Shown one piece after another: positions 1 to 11,800 of a stretch of DNA of 64,000 nt. How positions within the stretch are numbered: position 1 is the stretch's first letter; each line of letters begins with the position of its first letter. The notes under the pieces were generated by a model, which had not been told where the DNA came from, made no database searches, and was given only the letters and a program-made list of their open reading frames with translations. A program made the translations under genes and the position numbers. The DNA lies in assembly GCA_036250195.1 (NCBI GenBank), contig JAVHZZ010000008.1:9476434-9540433 (forward strand), read 5' to 3'. This DNA is from Mixophyes australis. Its lineage: Eukaryota > Chordata > Amphibia > Anura > Limnodynastidae.

Positions 1-404
1 CCCTAAGGGCCTATCTCTTACTCGTAGGTCTTATGGCCCCATCCAAGTCCAATGCCGATTCCTGTGTACACACTAAACACGTTTTACACGATTTGCCTTT
101 AGATCTGTGCTCTTCATCTGTCATAACCATCGGCAGAAAAGATGGTGACTCTGCACACCGCATAGAGATCTATAGACACTGCCGGTGCTGAGCGCATACA
201 CACTGCAGGATTGGAACGACACTGTTTCATCATTGACCGAGATTTTTCATTCGGCTTAAAAATCAAATCAAACGATACTATGAGCTTTGGAACGATAATC
301 GTTCATTGTTGGAGCGTACACACTAATGCGATATCGGGCCGAACGGTCGTTTATCCTGTGAATGGCGCGATAATCAGCTGAAAATGCTGTAGCGTATACC
401 CAGC
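1..404. mobile_element. Harbinger-like non-autonomous element, right part (left end outside window)
   Basis: The right end reads 'gcgtatacccagc', a variant of the terminus 'gtgtgtacccagct' seen at 2157-2171. The interior shares a long run with the element at 51659-52049, including 'gatctgtgctcttcat', 'cctgtgtacacact' and 'gctttggaacgataa'. Repeated 'tacacact' motifs occur inside. The element is assigned by these shared blocks. Confidence 0.7.
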
Positions 405-1750
405 CTATGTTTGCTCCATATATATTTTTAGCTAATTCAGCTGTTACCGGGCGGTATAATGTGTGTATATCAGACCTCTTGATTCCAGCCACCTGTCCCA
501 TCATCCCACAGACAGAACTTTTGGATTGTTGGGGGATGTAAGAAGCAATTCAGGGGTGTTTTGAGGGGAGTGGAAAGGGTTTGCGGGAGCCTATAACTTC
601 AGAAGTACTAAGCATGCACTTGAGGAACATAGTGCACCCCGACATCACATGGCCAAGTCCCCAGAACCCAGCAAAGCCTGACAATGCCCCGTCTCATGCT
701 GTGATTTGCAGTGCTACAGTGTTGGCAGATATGCCATTTGAACAAAAGAATTAAATTGGATACAATCCTTCTTCTTTAGCTACTTACAATTGTTGGGATC
801 CCTCAGGAAAGGGGTGTACCCTAAGTTATTGTTCATCAATTGCTGCCACTTTCAGTATTTGCGCTGTAGGCGGAAGCTAGAACTGTGTCATTGTTTCATG
901 TCAGAACCTGCGCGTACAATTCCAAATATTAAAATTCCACTAAATGTTCTTCAAGACAGAAGCAATTGTTATTTATGCTACAGGTTTCCTTTTCTGGACT
1001 GAAGTGACTTTCCGTAACGGTATTAAGTTTTTAAGCTATTATGTTCATCTTACCCAGGACCTGGGGCACAGAATGTAGCTGGCACAGGCTGTAGATTGAA
1101 TGGCATAAACTGTACATTACTGGCTGGAGAGAGCGTCGCTCCAGCCAAACCTACTCCAGTTGCTGCTGAGATTGAAGGGGGTGCACTAAGAGCATCCTAC
1201 AGAACAAGATGCCAAAGACTTAAATTGCTGCAGATGACTTGGATGAGGTTAAGGTACATACAGCAAGAACAATGTCTATAACAAAGTGGTATTGGACTGT
1301 TATGAACAGATTAACCCCCTGCTAGCCCTCCCAGCTAATACTGCAGGCTGTTTTATATTGTGCATTGCAGGAAAATGGGTTACACCCTTTTTTAATGACA
1401 TATGGCTTTTAAATACGTTTTATGAACGCATTCCGGCAGAGGATTCTGGCAGAACATCATCCATTTTGCAATACACGCGCCTATAGAAAATATGAATTAT
1501 AGAATGCCGACTAGTAGTGTAATCTAATATGGAATAGCACCGGTCTCTCTAAACTAAATAACCTGGAAATAATGATAGTGTAAAGGAAATTATTTTTAGC
1601 AGACATTCCCCTCCCTCCAACAGTCAAAATTGTCGGGTTCCCATGCTATTGACTCTTCTAAACTTCTCCTTCTTGCCTTATCAAAGACAATGAGAATGGT
1701 CTAGTGAGGAAGGGTAGAGGGCAGCTCTTGTCCAATCACCGTCCATGTTA

Positions 1751-2171
1751 AGCTGGGTACACACTACACAGTTTTCATCCAATAATCGGCTAAATCAGCC
1801 GACATACGAGCGCTCGTTCAAAAGTCTGGTCAGTGTGTGCAGGGACACGATGGTCGAAAGTCTGCCCAAATGGATGATTGTCGCCTCATTTGGTTGGTCG
1901 TACCGTTTAATATTTTCGTTCCAATCTCGTTTCCTTTGTGTAGTGTGTATAAACTTCCGACCGATCCACAACAGTGAGTACGAAATTACAGTAATTTCTC
2001 ACGACAACACGGCTGTAAAAAGTCGCTAAAGGGACATCCGCTCTTCCCTTTATCGTCCTAAACAAGGCTAGTGTGTATGGAGTCCATGGACCGAGCGATC
2101 GGACCATCGATCGCATGTAAAATCGCTCGGCATAAAAAGTTGGTCGAAATTTCTGTAGTGTGTACCCAGCT
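1751..2171. mobile_element. Harbinger-like MITE with TTA target duplication
   Basis: Terminal inverted repeats are 'agctgggtacacactac' on the left and 'gtagtgtgtacccagct' on the right. It is flanked by TTA on both sides (1748-1750 and 2172-2174). A 3-bp T-W-A target duplication is typical of the PIF/Harbinger superfamily. The 421 bp contain no transposase. Confidence 0.8.
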
Positions 2172-3592
2172 TTAGAAAGTAACACAGCATGCTCTGGATT
2201 TAAATTGTTAACAGCTGTCATCTAGGGAACAGGAATAATGTGAGTGCCATCGGGGGTCCAGGAGGGGGGGGGGGGGTAAATGGGGTGGGACCCCCACAAG
2301 TAGTGTAAGTTGGGGGAAGTCGGGATGTCAGTTGGGAAAATCATTTTTGGCTGGCATTATCCTTTAAAACCCTATCTTGTCAGAATATGTATGTGGTGCA
2401 GGGTTGCACTGAACAGCTGATGCATCATGTACCTCCTCAGATGAAGTTCTTATTAGATTAATCATTTATTTCCAGATCACTCAACTGAGGGAACATGTAG
2501 TTGGTTAATGCCGCTATATCACGGCCTTCCCTAATGCATAGAGACATGATTGACAGGCAGCAAGGACTGTTGGAACTAAAACAGTTTCAAAAGGGTAGAT
2601 TTGTGATATGAACGGTTGCAGATCTATATTGATAATTACCTACCTTTAAGTTCTTTCTCTGTATGGGTCCTACTACTACTTATGTGTTTGTGCACTGTAC
2701 TCAATATCATTTTAAAATTCCACTTCCCTGACCAACATCTCTTTTACCATGGGGGATGTGTGATGGCCCTACTGAATTAGGATATTGTCCTTTTTAACAG
2801 CAGCGTTTACTTAAAACTAAATTAATGAGTTAAAATCTTAATCTAAAGAGAACCGCACCTAATAAAGTACCGCATTGACCACGTCCTATTCAGTGCAACT
2901 CTGCAGAATGGATATGTTTCCTGACTAGATACATTTTTAAAGCTATTGCTTCCAGATTGCTCAGCTTAGGTAGGGGTAACTATTGGCAACCCTTCCTTGT
3001 TCGTTCTGCTTAGAGTAATAGACGTCTAGTACGAGAATAACAGAAGATATGTTTTATTATTAGATGTCATTTTCATTAGCTGTACAATTTTTTATGATAA
3101 TGAAAAAATAACAAAAGTATCCTTTTAAAAATAGAGTTGTGTCTTTCATTTCAGCAGAGTTACAGGATAAGTCTTAAATCCTGCCAGCGTTTATCATCTG
3201 GGTCTTCCTGATGAAGCTGTCTCTTGACTTGTTCTTAAAATGTCTGGTGACAATCATGCCAAAATCAGGGATTATTACCGTTTTACAAGGCACGGCCAAG
3301 CCAAACCGAAAGTATTCATTTCCTAAAGAATAGTTGGGAGATTCACATGAAAGGCACACACATTGTATCGGCAGCTGAAAAATGCGTTGCTCGGCCAAGA
3401 AGAAAATAGTCGATTTTGTTTCACGAGTTCCTGGAATGCTTCTGTTTTATATGATTCCTACTTTCATGTCATATCTACAGGCTGGCGCAATACATTTGTC
3501 TTGGCAAAAGCATGTAATGCCTTTAAACAGACAATTTCTAGTATTAATTAAACAAGGATAGCTTTATTAGTCTATCTGCTTGTTATTTTTGT

Positions 3593-3702
3593 GTTGTCCA
3601 TAGCAACCAATCAGATTCCAGCTATTATTTTCAAGAATGTACCAGATAAATGATAGCTAGAGTCTGCTTGGTTGCTATGGGCAACACCTTCACTTTTCCC
3701 TT
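3593..3702. mobile_element. CCAAT-palindrome MITE (family M), short diverged copy
   Basis: The arms are 'agcaaccaatcagattcca' and 'ctgcttggttgctatgggc' around a central 'gtaccagataaatgatag'. The outer termini of the family are missing. It lies in the intron upstream of the Ig exon. Confidence 0.7.
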
Positions 3703-3951
3703 ATTTCTCGGTAACTGGTATGAAGCATTCCAACATATCTCACAATAATTTAGACACCGGGTAGCGCTGTTCCATTTGTGTTCTTAGATACATATATTTA
3801 CCAGGCAACACATGGAAACATGGTGCCCAGCATCCAGCCTGTGTGGCACAAGCCAAGTATAACCGCTTAATTGCTTGCTAACAAGTATTACCAACAAAAA
3901 GAAGGAGCATCCGAGATTTCTGTTTCCCATTTTGCCATATAATGGGATAGG

Positions 3952-4203
3952 CTCAGTGTCGGACTGGGGCATGAAGGGCCCACCGGGGGACTGCAACGCT
4001 AGGGGCCCACCAGAGGGGGTGTGCCCAGCCATCATAGAGGCATGACCAGACACTAGAGGGGGAGTGGTCAATTTGCTAAGGACAGCTAGCACCAAAGTGT
4101 AGTATATAAAGAATGTAGTGTGTATATAAAGAGTACACAGTGTTGACCTGCCCCTTAGATTGGGCAGAACAGTCACCAAAAATCGGGATTGTCCCACTAG
4201 ACC
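3952..4203. mobile_element. hAT-like fragment (one recognisable end)
   Basis: 'cagtgtcggactggggca' is a terminus I associate with frog and other vertebrate hAT elements. The opposite end is not recognisable, so the right boundary is approximate. Confidence 0.4.
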
Positions 4204-4231
4204 AGGCTTAACTAACCTGTGGCACTCCAGG

Positions 4232-4275
4232 TGTTGTGAAACTACAAGCCCCAGCCTGTCACAGGCTTATATGTG
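4232..4275. repeat. Dispersed repeat fragment with an ACTACAA-type motif
   Basis: It contains 'gttgtgaaactacaagcccc' and then 'agcctg'. Related pieces are at 28240-28330 and 30790-30885. These resemble a common vertebrate repeat in which an ACTACAA..CCCAG..TGC motif is embedded. Confidence 0.5.
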
Positions 4276-4713
4276 TTATTGACGATAACATGTCCTAAAC
4301 CATGGATATACCAGGGATGGGGAGTATACTAGTTATGGTGGCGTAGAGGATGAGGGTTCAGGCCTCATTTTGTTATTTTATCGGCAGCTGAATTCTGTGT
4401 GTTCCGGCTTGTTGTGCTTTATAGGAGAGGGATGAGATCCTGAATTGGAATCGCCATTGACAATTATTTTACTTTACTTATATACACGGCTCTGGAAGCC
4501 CCCACCGCAAAAAATTATGTTTTGCAAATGATATAAAACAGGATCTAAAATGTGTTACGGCAAATCTAGAGTAAAGCAATAACAAGAAGCCATGGGTTAT
4601 TTATCAACAAAGGGCTAATTTACAGCAACCTATAGCAACCAGTGAGTGGTTAACACTAATCAATGAAATGCACGTTAGACAATGAAAGTATTGTCTTATT
4701 AGTTGCCCACACC

Positions 4714-4882
4714 TGGGGGTAAATGTATCAAGCTGAGAGTTTAAAAAAATGGAGATTTTGCCTATAGCAACCAATCAGATTCCAGCTGTCATTTTGTAGA
4801 ATGTACTAAATAAATGATAGCTAGAATCTGATTGGTTTTTCAAACCTGCCGGAAAACTCTCAGCTTGATACATTTACCTCCT
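4714..4882. mobile_element. CCAAT-palindrome MITE (family M)
   Basis: This palindromic element has termini 'gtaaatgtatcaagctgag' and 'ctcagcttgatacatttac' and inner arms 'gcaaccaatcagattccag' and 'ctagaatctgattgg'. The distal right arm has lost the 'ttgctataggcaac' segment. Confidence 0.8.
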
Positions 4883-5220
4883 GGTGTGATCCGTCTGCTA
4901 GACTCGAACGCTGTGTGAACGGTTTTATGCCACACACGAGTGGTGCACTAGCCAATAGGACATACTGCCATAAATAGCGAGATTGGACGTTGATATGAAT
5001 GGTCGGATCATGGTTATTGTTCATCTGCATTTTCCAGAATCAATATCCAATACATCCCTATCATACGTTGAGTGCTGCCTGCGGAACATACACTGCAATT
5101 TCCGGACAACTAGGTTTAAAATGGCTTAATGGGTAAATGCTTATAGAAAAGGAGGTGATATCGAAAGCAGTTTGGTCACTGCGTAATATTTCACGAGGAA
5201 AGAAGATTTGGGTAAAATCT

Positions 5221-5308
5221 ACTATACTCCCAACGTAACTGGGTTTAGAATTCAGATGAAATCGGACAGCAGAAAACGACTTGTAAACCAGTTACGCTGA
5301 GTATAGGA
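5221..5308. repeat. Short foldback
   Basis: 'ctatactcccaacgtaactg' on the left faces 'cagttacgctgagtatag' on the right, around a spacer of about 45 bp. The family is not recognised. Confidence 0.5.
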
Positions 5309-5528
5309 GTTATTACCACACTCTGATAAATATCTTATTTACTTTTCAGACAATAAACAATAACCACATTGAAAACAAGTATTACATTGCTCTAATAAAG
5401 CTTCTGTACGTTTTTTGATCGTCATCCTTTAATCTTAATTTGTAAAGAATTTCTCAGTGTAATTTACATTGTGTCAATTTTTTTGTTTACTATTTGTACT
5501 AACCAAGGTCCTTCTGTGTCCCCGCTAG

Positions 5529-5816
5529 ATATTTATTTGATGCTCGACGAACCGATGAATAATATAACAACCTCCCTGGGTCAGACGGCGGAGATGCATT
5601 GCAGAGTTTCGGGAAACCCTTCTCCGACCATACGATGGTTAAAAAACGACGCCCCTGTCGTTCAAGAACCCCGAAGGATATCCTTCCGGGCCACGAACTA
5701 CGGCTCCAGACTACGAATACGAAACCTGGACACCACTGATACCGGATATTTCCAGTGTGTGGCAACGAATGGGCGGAAAACCGTCTCCACCACCGGAGTG
5801 CTGTTTGTTAAATTTG
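5529..5816 (+). CDS. ROR1: ROR1 exon: Ig-like C2 domain
   Basis: This exon encodes the membrane-distal Ig domain. The acceptor is a pyrimidine stretch ending in CAG-like 'cccgctag' at 5521-5528; the donor GTGGGT starts at 5817. The exon begins with the last two bases of an Asp codon and ends with the first base of a Gly codon (phase 1-1, 288 bp), so it could be skipped in frame. Visible hallmarks are the paired cysteines in 'MHCRVSG' and 'YFQCVATNG', the core tryptophan in 'TIRWLK', and the D-x-G-x-Y-x-C motif '[10 protein letters not shown]'. An N-glycosylation sequon (Asn-Ile-Thr) sits near the start, matching a known human ROR1 site. The reading frame is open further upstream from an ATG at 5471, but that part is intronic: it contains the acceptor and does not resemble ROR1. 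Confidence 0.96.
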
Positions 5817-8800
5817 GTGGGTTTTGGAAATATTGCTCTAAAAATGTATATATTTTAGAAGTCGCATATGTTTTAAAAGGCTAATTTAAAATTACAGTTA
5901 GTATCACATACACCATTACTGAGAAAGATCAGCTACAAGACTATGATCCTCCCTCTCCTGTGACACTGCTGTCATGTGATCATTCAGAGCCAATGCACTG
6001 TAAGCTGACAGCTGGATGATGTCACAGGATGGTTCTCGTGAGCACACTGAGCATGCTCTTGCCAGTACATGGGTGGGTCACTCTCTGACAAATACGCATG
6101 AATATTTATAGCTGCCCATAAACTGACTAACTTCATGCTGACACGTACAATGGTGATTCGAAGAAATGATTTAGCTGTAACACAACCTCATGTCCAGATT
6201 TTGGTTGAGAGGATGTACCACAGACTAAAAAAGTCTGTGGTCTACCTGTACGTAGGTGTGGCTTCTAAGGAATGTGGGTGTGGTTTGCGGAGAGAGGTGG
6301 GATTTGGATGGTTCTGGGTGTGGTTTGAAGGGATCGGCAGCAAGGCTTATACCGTCTCCATTTTGTTTTTTAAAATGTTGGGTAGTATGCAGACTGTGTA
6401 TCAAAGGAACACAAGCACTAATTAAAATATGACTAAATCCATTGTGGATTAATTTAACCCGCATTTTTTTTTTTATTACTTCCAGGTCCTCCTCCTACAG
6501 CGAGTCCAGGATCCGTGTAAGTAACTCAGTATATGAATGCTCATCTATACCATAGAAAGCTATTATGTGACATTTATTTTATTGCTACCTTTCCTGCCAC
6601 AACTGTCTTTAGTTACGTGTCCAATTGTAAAGCGCTACGGAATTTGCTGGCGCTATATAAATAAATGTTGATGATGATGATGTTTATGGGCTATTCAGTA
6701 AGTGAGGAAAGTGTAGCAGCATTCATACTGCAGGTGGCGCTGCTGAGCACAGACCTTCAGTTAGCCCCGACACCCGTGATTAAGGGCGAATGCTGACGCT
6801 TTCCTATATTAACAATGAGAGGGATCATCATGGCGACTCCCAGTCGGCAAATACAAAGATTGTAGAACTGATATAAGTCCATATAAAAATAAAAATGTAT
6901 TATTTATTTATTTTAAAGGTGTGAGTGTGCAAATAATAATAATGGGCTTGAGTCATTAAGGAGAGTAAAGCAAGAAAAATGAGTAACTTTGCACCTTGGC
7001 AAAACCATGTTGCATTGGAGGGGGAGGTAAATTTAAAATGTGGGGACAGATTTATAGTTGGGATAGGGCATGTCCTAGATCAACTATAAATTTCAGTATA
7101 AATATAAAGTTATCAAGTATTTGTGTGCTAAATAAAAAAACAGCCAGTATTGTCCTTATGCGCAAAATATTAAACTAGTTTGCACCCCTTGCATTGTAAC
7201 ATGGTTTGTCCAGGATCAAATTGACTCCTTTTTTTGCCTCACTCTCCTTAATGACTCAGATCCAATGTGTTTTATTTGTTTTTTTTGTATTTAATTGAAG
7301 TTGTCTTCATTGCATTTGATATTTTCTCATTTTATAATATTTGCCCATATTTCTCTTTTTGGACTTAAATCACTCTTTCTCCCCTATATATTGAAGTGGT
7401 TTGTAACATGTATTTGGGAATTATAAATTTAAGTAGACCCTTCACCAACGCACAGATGGGGCAGCCATTTTGAGTAAGCAACCAATCAATGCAGTAGAAA
7501 ATAGTGACATTATTGTGTGACTCAGGCCTCAGTGATGGCACAAGCCCCTATTGGCTAAATATTGGTACATCCCACAAAAATAGCTGCGTCCATTTTGTAT
7601 AGGTGATGGTTCCACTTTAACAACAACAAAAAAAAGTGGGTGGCGTTTCCCTTTATTAAAATACATACAGTGCAAGCACGGTTCGGTGTTCCCACTAGTT
7701 ACAGCGATAGGTGCCATATTGGATATTGGCTCCACCCACAAAATGGCACCTTCAGTGTGTGGGTGCTGGAATCATTTAAAGTGACTCTCAGGATAGCCAG
7801 TTTTAAAGCTTTAGAAAATAATCTGTGTGAGGTGATTCTGTCACCCGCCTCTGCCTCAGCTATTCCTTTTCTTGCCCCCCCTGTTCCCCTTTCTCTTCTT
7901 ATAATGAGAAAAATCCCCTTGAAGTGGTTACTGGAAGCTGCCTCCTATGGTCGACTCTAAAACATTTTCCTCCTTTAATATCCTGCCAATTTCTCTGGCA
8001 CTTCTGCAGTATGATTCTGCTTTTTTTTTTTTTGTTTTTCATTTTACAAATATGGATGTATGTTTTAGATTTTATGTTTCCTAGTGATGCCCAAAGTGCT
8101 AAAACTGACATATACAATACATAAAATACATTCTAGACCAGTGTCAGAGGCAAATGCCCTTAATAGCTCATTACAGATGCTTCATAAATCATTTGGTGAA
8201 ACTTAAACTCTTTTCGTTTAACCATTAACAGCCTAAAAATCCCTGCGGGCTGAATTTAAAGGAGAATCTGCAATGGATGGAAATGTTCTCCCATGTTCCC
8301 ATAGACTTTATTCCGGTCACTTTCATCCTTCAATCTGTTCCACAAAAAAACTCAGAAGTAGATTTATCAAAACTTCTATAAAGAAAATTATTGCCCATGG
8401 CAACCAATCAGATTCTAGCTATCATTTATCTAATACACTCTAGAAAATGATAGCTAGACTCTGATTGGTTGCTATGGGCAACATCTCCACTATTCATTTT
8501 TATTTAATAGACCTATCCCTTAATCTTAGTATTATCATCTACAATTGTCTTTTATTTGTAATACCAACCAACAGCACAGACCTACTTCTCTATGTGCAGT
8601 TCTCAGTATCTCTTCTTATTATATATGTATAGTTAAATACCCAATGCCATGGGGACCCCATAATGTCTGCTGGTCTCTTAGAGAGAGCTTTGTACTTACA
8701 AAATAAATGGGGTGTTAACTTATATACTGTTCATACTTACTTTATTATTGACATATAAAATAGTCTGCAGGTAAAGACTGTAAATTCAAGTTTACTCATC

Positions 8801-11800
8801 TTTATACCACATTAACAATGTTGTTTATAAGAATGACCGACGTGTGTCTAAAGTTTATAAAGATTTCAGCCGTCTTTTATGGCCAGACAATGGGTCTGTT
8901 AATGTTGCACTAAAATAAAAATAGAATTTAAAAGAGTTAATTGTCTTTTAAAATTGTATGTGTCTTTCAAAATTTCATTTTTTTTAAGCAACAAAAGTTA
9001 AATATAAGAACTAGACTTAACACATCCACTTGTAATGTGTCCTCCACAACTGATAAGGTTGAACCATTGATGAGAGATTTGTGAATTGTTTAGCCAAATT
9101 AAATCTATTGTCCCAATGCTGCCGTGGGCAGCACGGTGGCTCAGTGGTTAGCACTTCTTCCTCACAGCACTGGGGTCATGAGTTTGATTCCCGACCGTGG
9201 CCTTATCTGTGTGGAGTTTGTATGTTCTCCCCATCTTTGCGTCAGTTTCCTCCGGGTGCTCCAGTTTCCTCCCACACTCCAAAAACATACTGGTAGGTTA
9301 ATTGGCTGTTATCAAATTGACCCTAGTCTGTGTGTGTCCGTCTATGTGTGTGTGTGTGTGTGTGTATGTTAGGGAATTTAGACTGTAAGCTCCAATGGGG
9401 CAGGGACTGAAGTAGTGAGTTCTCTGTACAGCGCTGCGGAATTAGTAGCGCTATATAAATAGCTGATGATGATGATGAATTCTAACGCACAGCAATTAAT
9501 CAAGGGACTAAAACATGGTTCTATACCGTCTATTCACACGCAGCCTGACAATTATTAATCTCCCTCATCCTATGGCCCTCTGTCTCTACCCCTATATGTG
9601 AAACGTTTTATTTATTGATTGTTTTGAATATTAGTAAGACACAGACTCTAAACTCTAAAATGAAACGTTTCTGTGTTATGTTGCCCCAGTGGTTTTGTCT
9701 GATGGTGTTACAATGTTTTGTCTGTGTTATTGTAACATCTCTGTGCTTGGCGATGCGTGGCAGAGATCCCTCAGATGCGGATGACCGAACAGCAGTCAAA
9801 TTAGTAGAAACAATCAGAGAATTATTACTAAATGACTAAATCGTTTTTTGTTACATACCCAAGCAGATGGTTACTGTATTTAACCAACTGCAAATATGAC
9901 TAAATAGGTGTCTTACGAAAGACACGTCCGCCCTTGTCTCAATATCAGTCAACAACAGCCCCCGTTGCAATATCTTGTAGTTGCCAAAAGTCCCTAATTT
10001 TCAGAATTTGCCCCTGCACAGTGCCCTGATAATGTTCCAGATGAATACCCCACCGTAATGGTGTTTTTTTTTGTCACTTACACTCATCCATCTGACGATC
10101 CAGCGCTCATCGAGAGCTGTATAAACATTTTATTTTGCCATTTGGCACCGATCAAGAGTTCTATAAACAACTTTTGCCGCCTGGCTAATTTTTTCCAGAC
10201 TACACGGTAAGGAAGTTGATGGGTTTGTAGACTCGTGTTACTGTGTAGCTCTCTCGCCTGTTTTATACAGTGTATAATGTGCTACATTTCATATCATGTT
10301 ATAGAGACATGTTCTGGTACAATGTGATATGAAATATAAAACGTTACCATGTATCTGGGAAGCAGGAGAGCTGCGTGGACACACAGGTCTACGGACCACG
10401 GGTGTACGGAGCCAAGGGTGTACAGTGTCAATCAGTTTGGCACTGCCGGATAGGAATGGGTAAATAAAAACAAATGGGTGTGTGTGTGGGGAGTGGGGGG
10501 GTCATATAGAGTTTCTTTATTACATTGTAGAACCCATGTAGGTGAAACATAACATAACCCATGTAGGCCAATACCTATAGTAAAAATACTGAACAGACAT
10601 ATTGTGTTGGTCAAGAGCGTAGAATCTAAAAGGTACGCATGATACATAACATACTAGTCACTCATACACCCCACACGTCCATACCCCTCTTTATCCAACA
10701 TTTTTCTTTTAGTGGAAAAAGTAAGTGGTGGCATAGGCAAACCGAGAGGGGGTTTCTAGTGCCTGGAAAACCCCCCTCCAAGCCTGGGGCACTGTATAAT
10801 TGAGGTGGCTGGACCCTGCTCCTGCTTCACACGGCTCTGCTTGAAAAGGGAGAGCTGCGTGCACCTACCAGTAGTGCACACAGAATTGACCATGAATAGT
10901 ATGGGGATAGGGAGAGTTGGAGAGCAGCCAAGCACTGTCTAAAATTATAACCACGCCCCCATGCATGCTGGTCACGCCCACTGGCGGCGTGGTGTGCAAA
11001 CACCCCCTCTACAAATCCTGCGTTTGCCCCTGGGTGGGTATGAGGCCCGGGAATAATTCTGCCTTATGCATCTGCTTAGATGGGCTGTATGATAAATATA
11101 GACCTGTGTTCCATCTCTCTTATTTTTAACTTGTAGTAGTAACACTAGTTCCCCACTCTAATATGCGGAGGCCTGCTCAGTGCAAATGGCTCTACTAATA
11201 TATATATTTTTTTTTTATTTATTTAAGATTATACACAAAATTTATGCGTACAAACAGTGACAGCTCAAAGCCCGTCAACCATTTAACGAGTCTAATTCTC
11301 TCGGGATCATAAGTAGCAAAATGTTCAATGCTTCGTCCCCAATTTGTCCACGAACTGTTGCACTTTTTCGCAGACGGAATTTGGCCTTAAGCATTCCCAG
11401 TTCTACCCCAACCCCGCCACACACAACAGAAAGGACTGCCCCTCGTCATCTCAGCTCTGCTAATTCTATGAAATGCAAATTTACAAAACACAGGGCCTGA
11501 TTCATTAAGGATCTTAACTTAAGAAACTTCTTTTTTCAGTCTCCTGGACAAAACCATGTTACAATGCAAGGGGTGCAAATTAGTATTCTGTTTTGCACAT
11601 AAGTTAAATACTGACTGTTTTTTCATGTAGCACAGAAATACTTGATAGCTTATTTGTACACTGAAATTTAAACTTGATATTTGTGTGCTACATGAAAAAA
11701 CAGTCAGTACTTAACTTATGTGCAAAACAGAATACTAATTTGCATCCCTTGCATTGTAACATGGTTTTGTCCAGCAGACTGAAATAAGAAGTTTCTTAAG

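Larger units (their letters stand above)
405..5528 (+). other. Intron upstream of the ROR1 Ig exon: remaining sequence
   Basis: Apart from the listed elements I see no gene, no RNA gene and no candidate for the N-terminal ROR1 exons (signal peptide, or the short exon before the Ig domain). Short ORFs at 1096-1281 and 1286-1486 resemble nothing I know. Confidence 0.6.

Noticed and set aside
5471..5528. ATG at 5471 as a start codon for the Ig exon
   Set aside because: The ATG is upstream of a good acceptor in phase with ROR1; the 19 residues after it do not match ROR1 and the receptor needs a signal peptide from upstream exons.
1..5528. N-terminal ROR1 exons (signal peptide and the short exon before the Ig domain)
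   Set aside because: No stretch resembling those peptides with suitable splice sites was found; they probably lie further upstream.
9127..9200. A tRNA gene
   Set aside because: The A- and B-box-like motifs belong to the head of a dispersed SINE; no full cloverleaf can be drawn, and the same head recurs in other copies.
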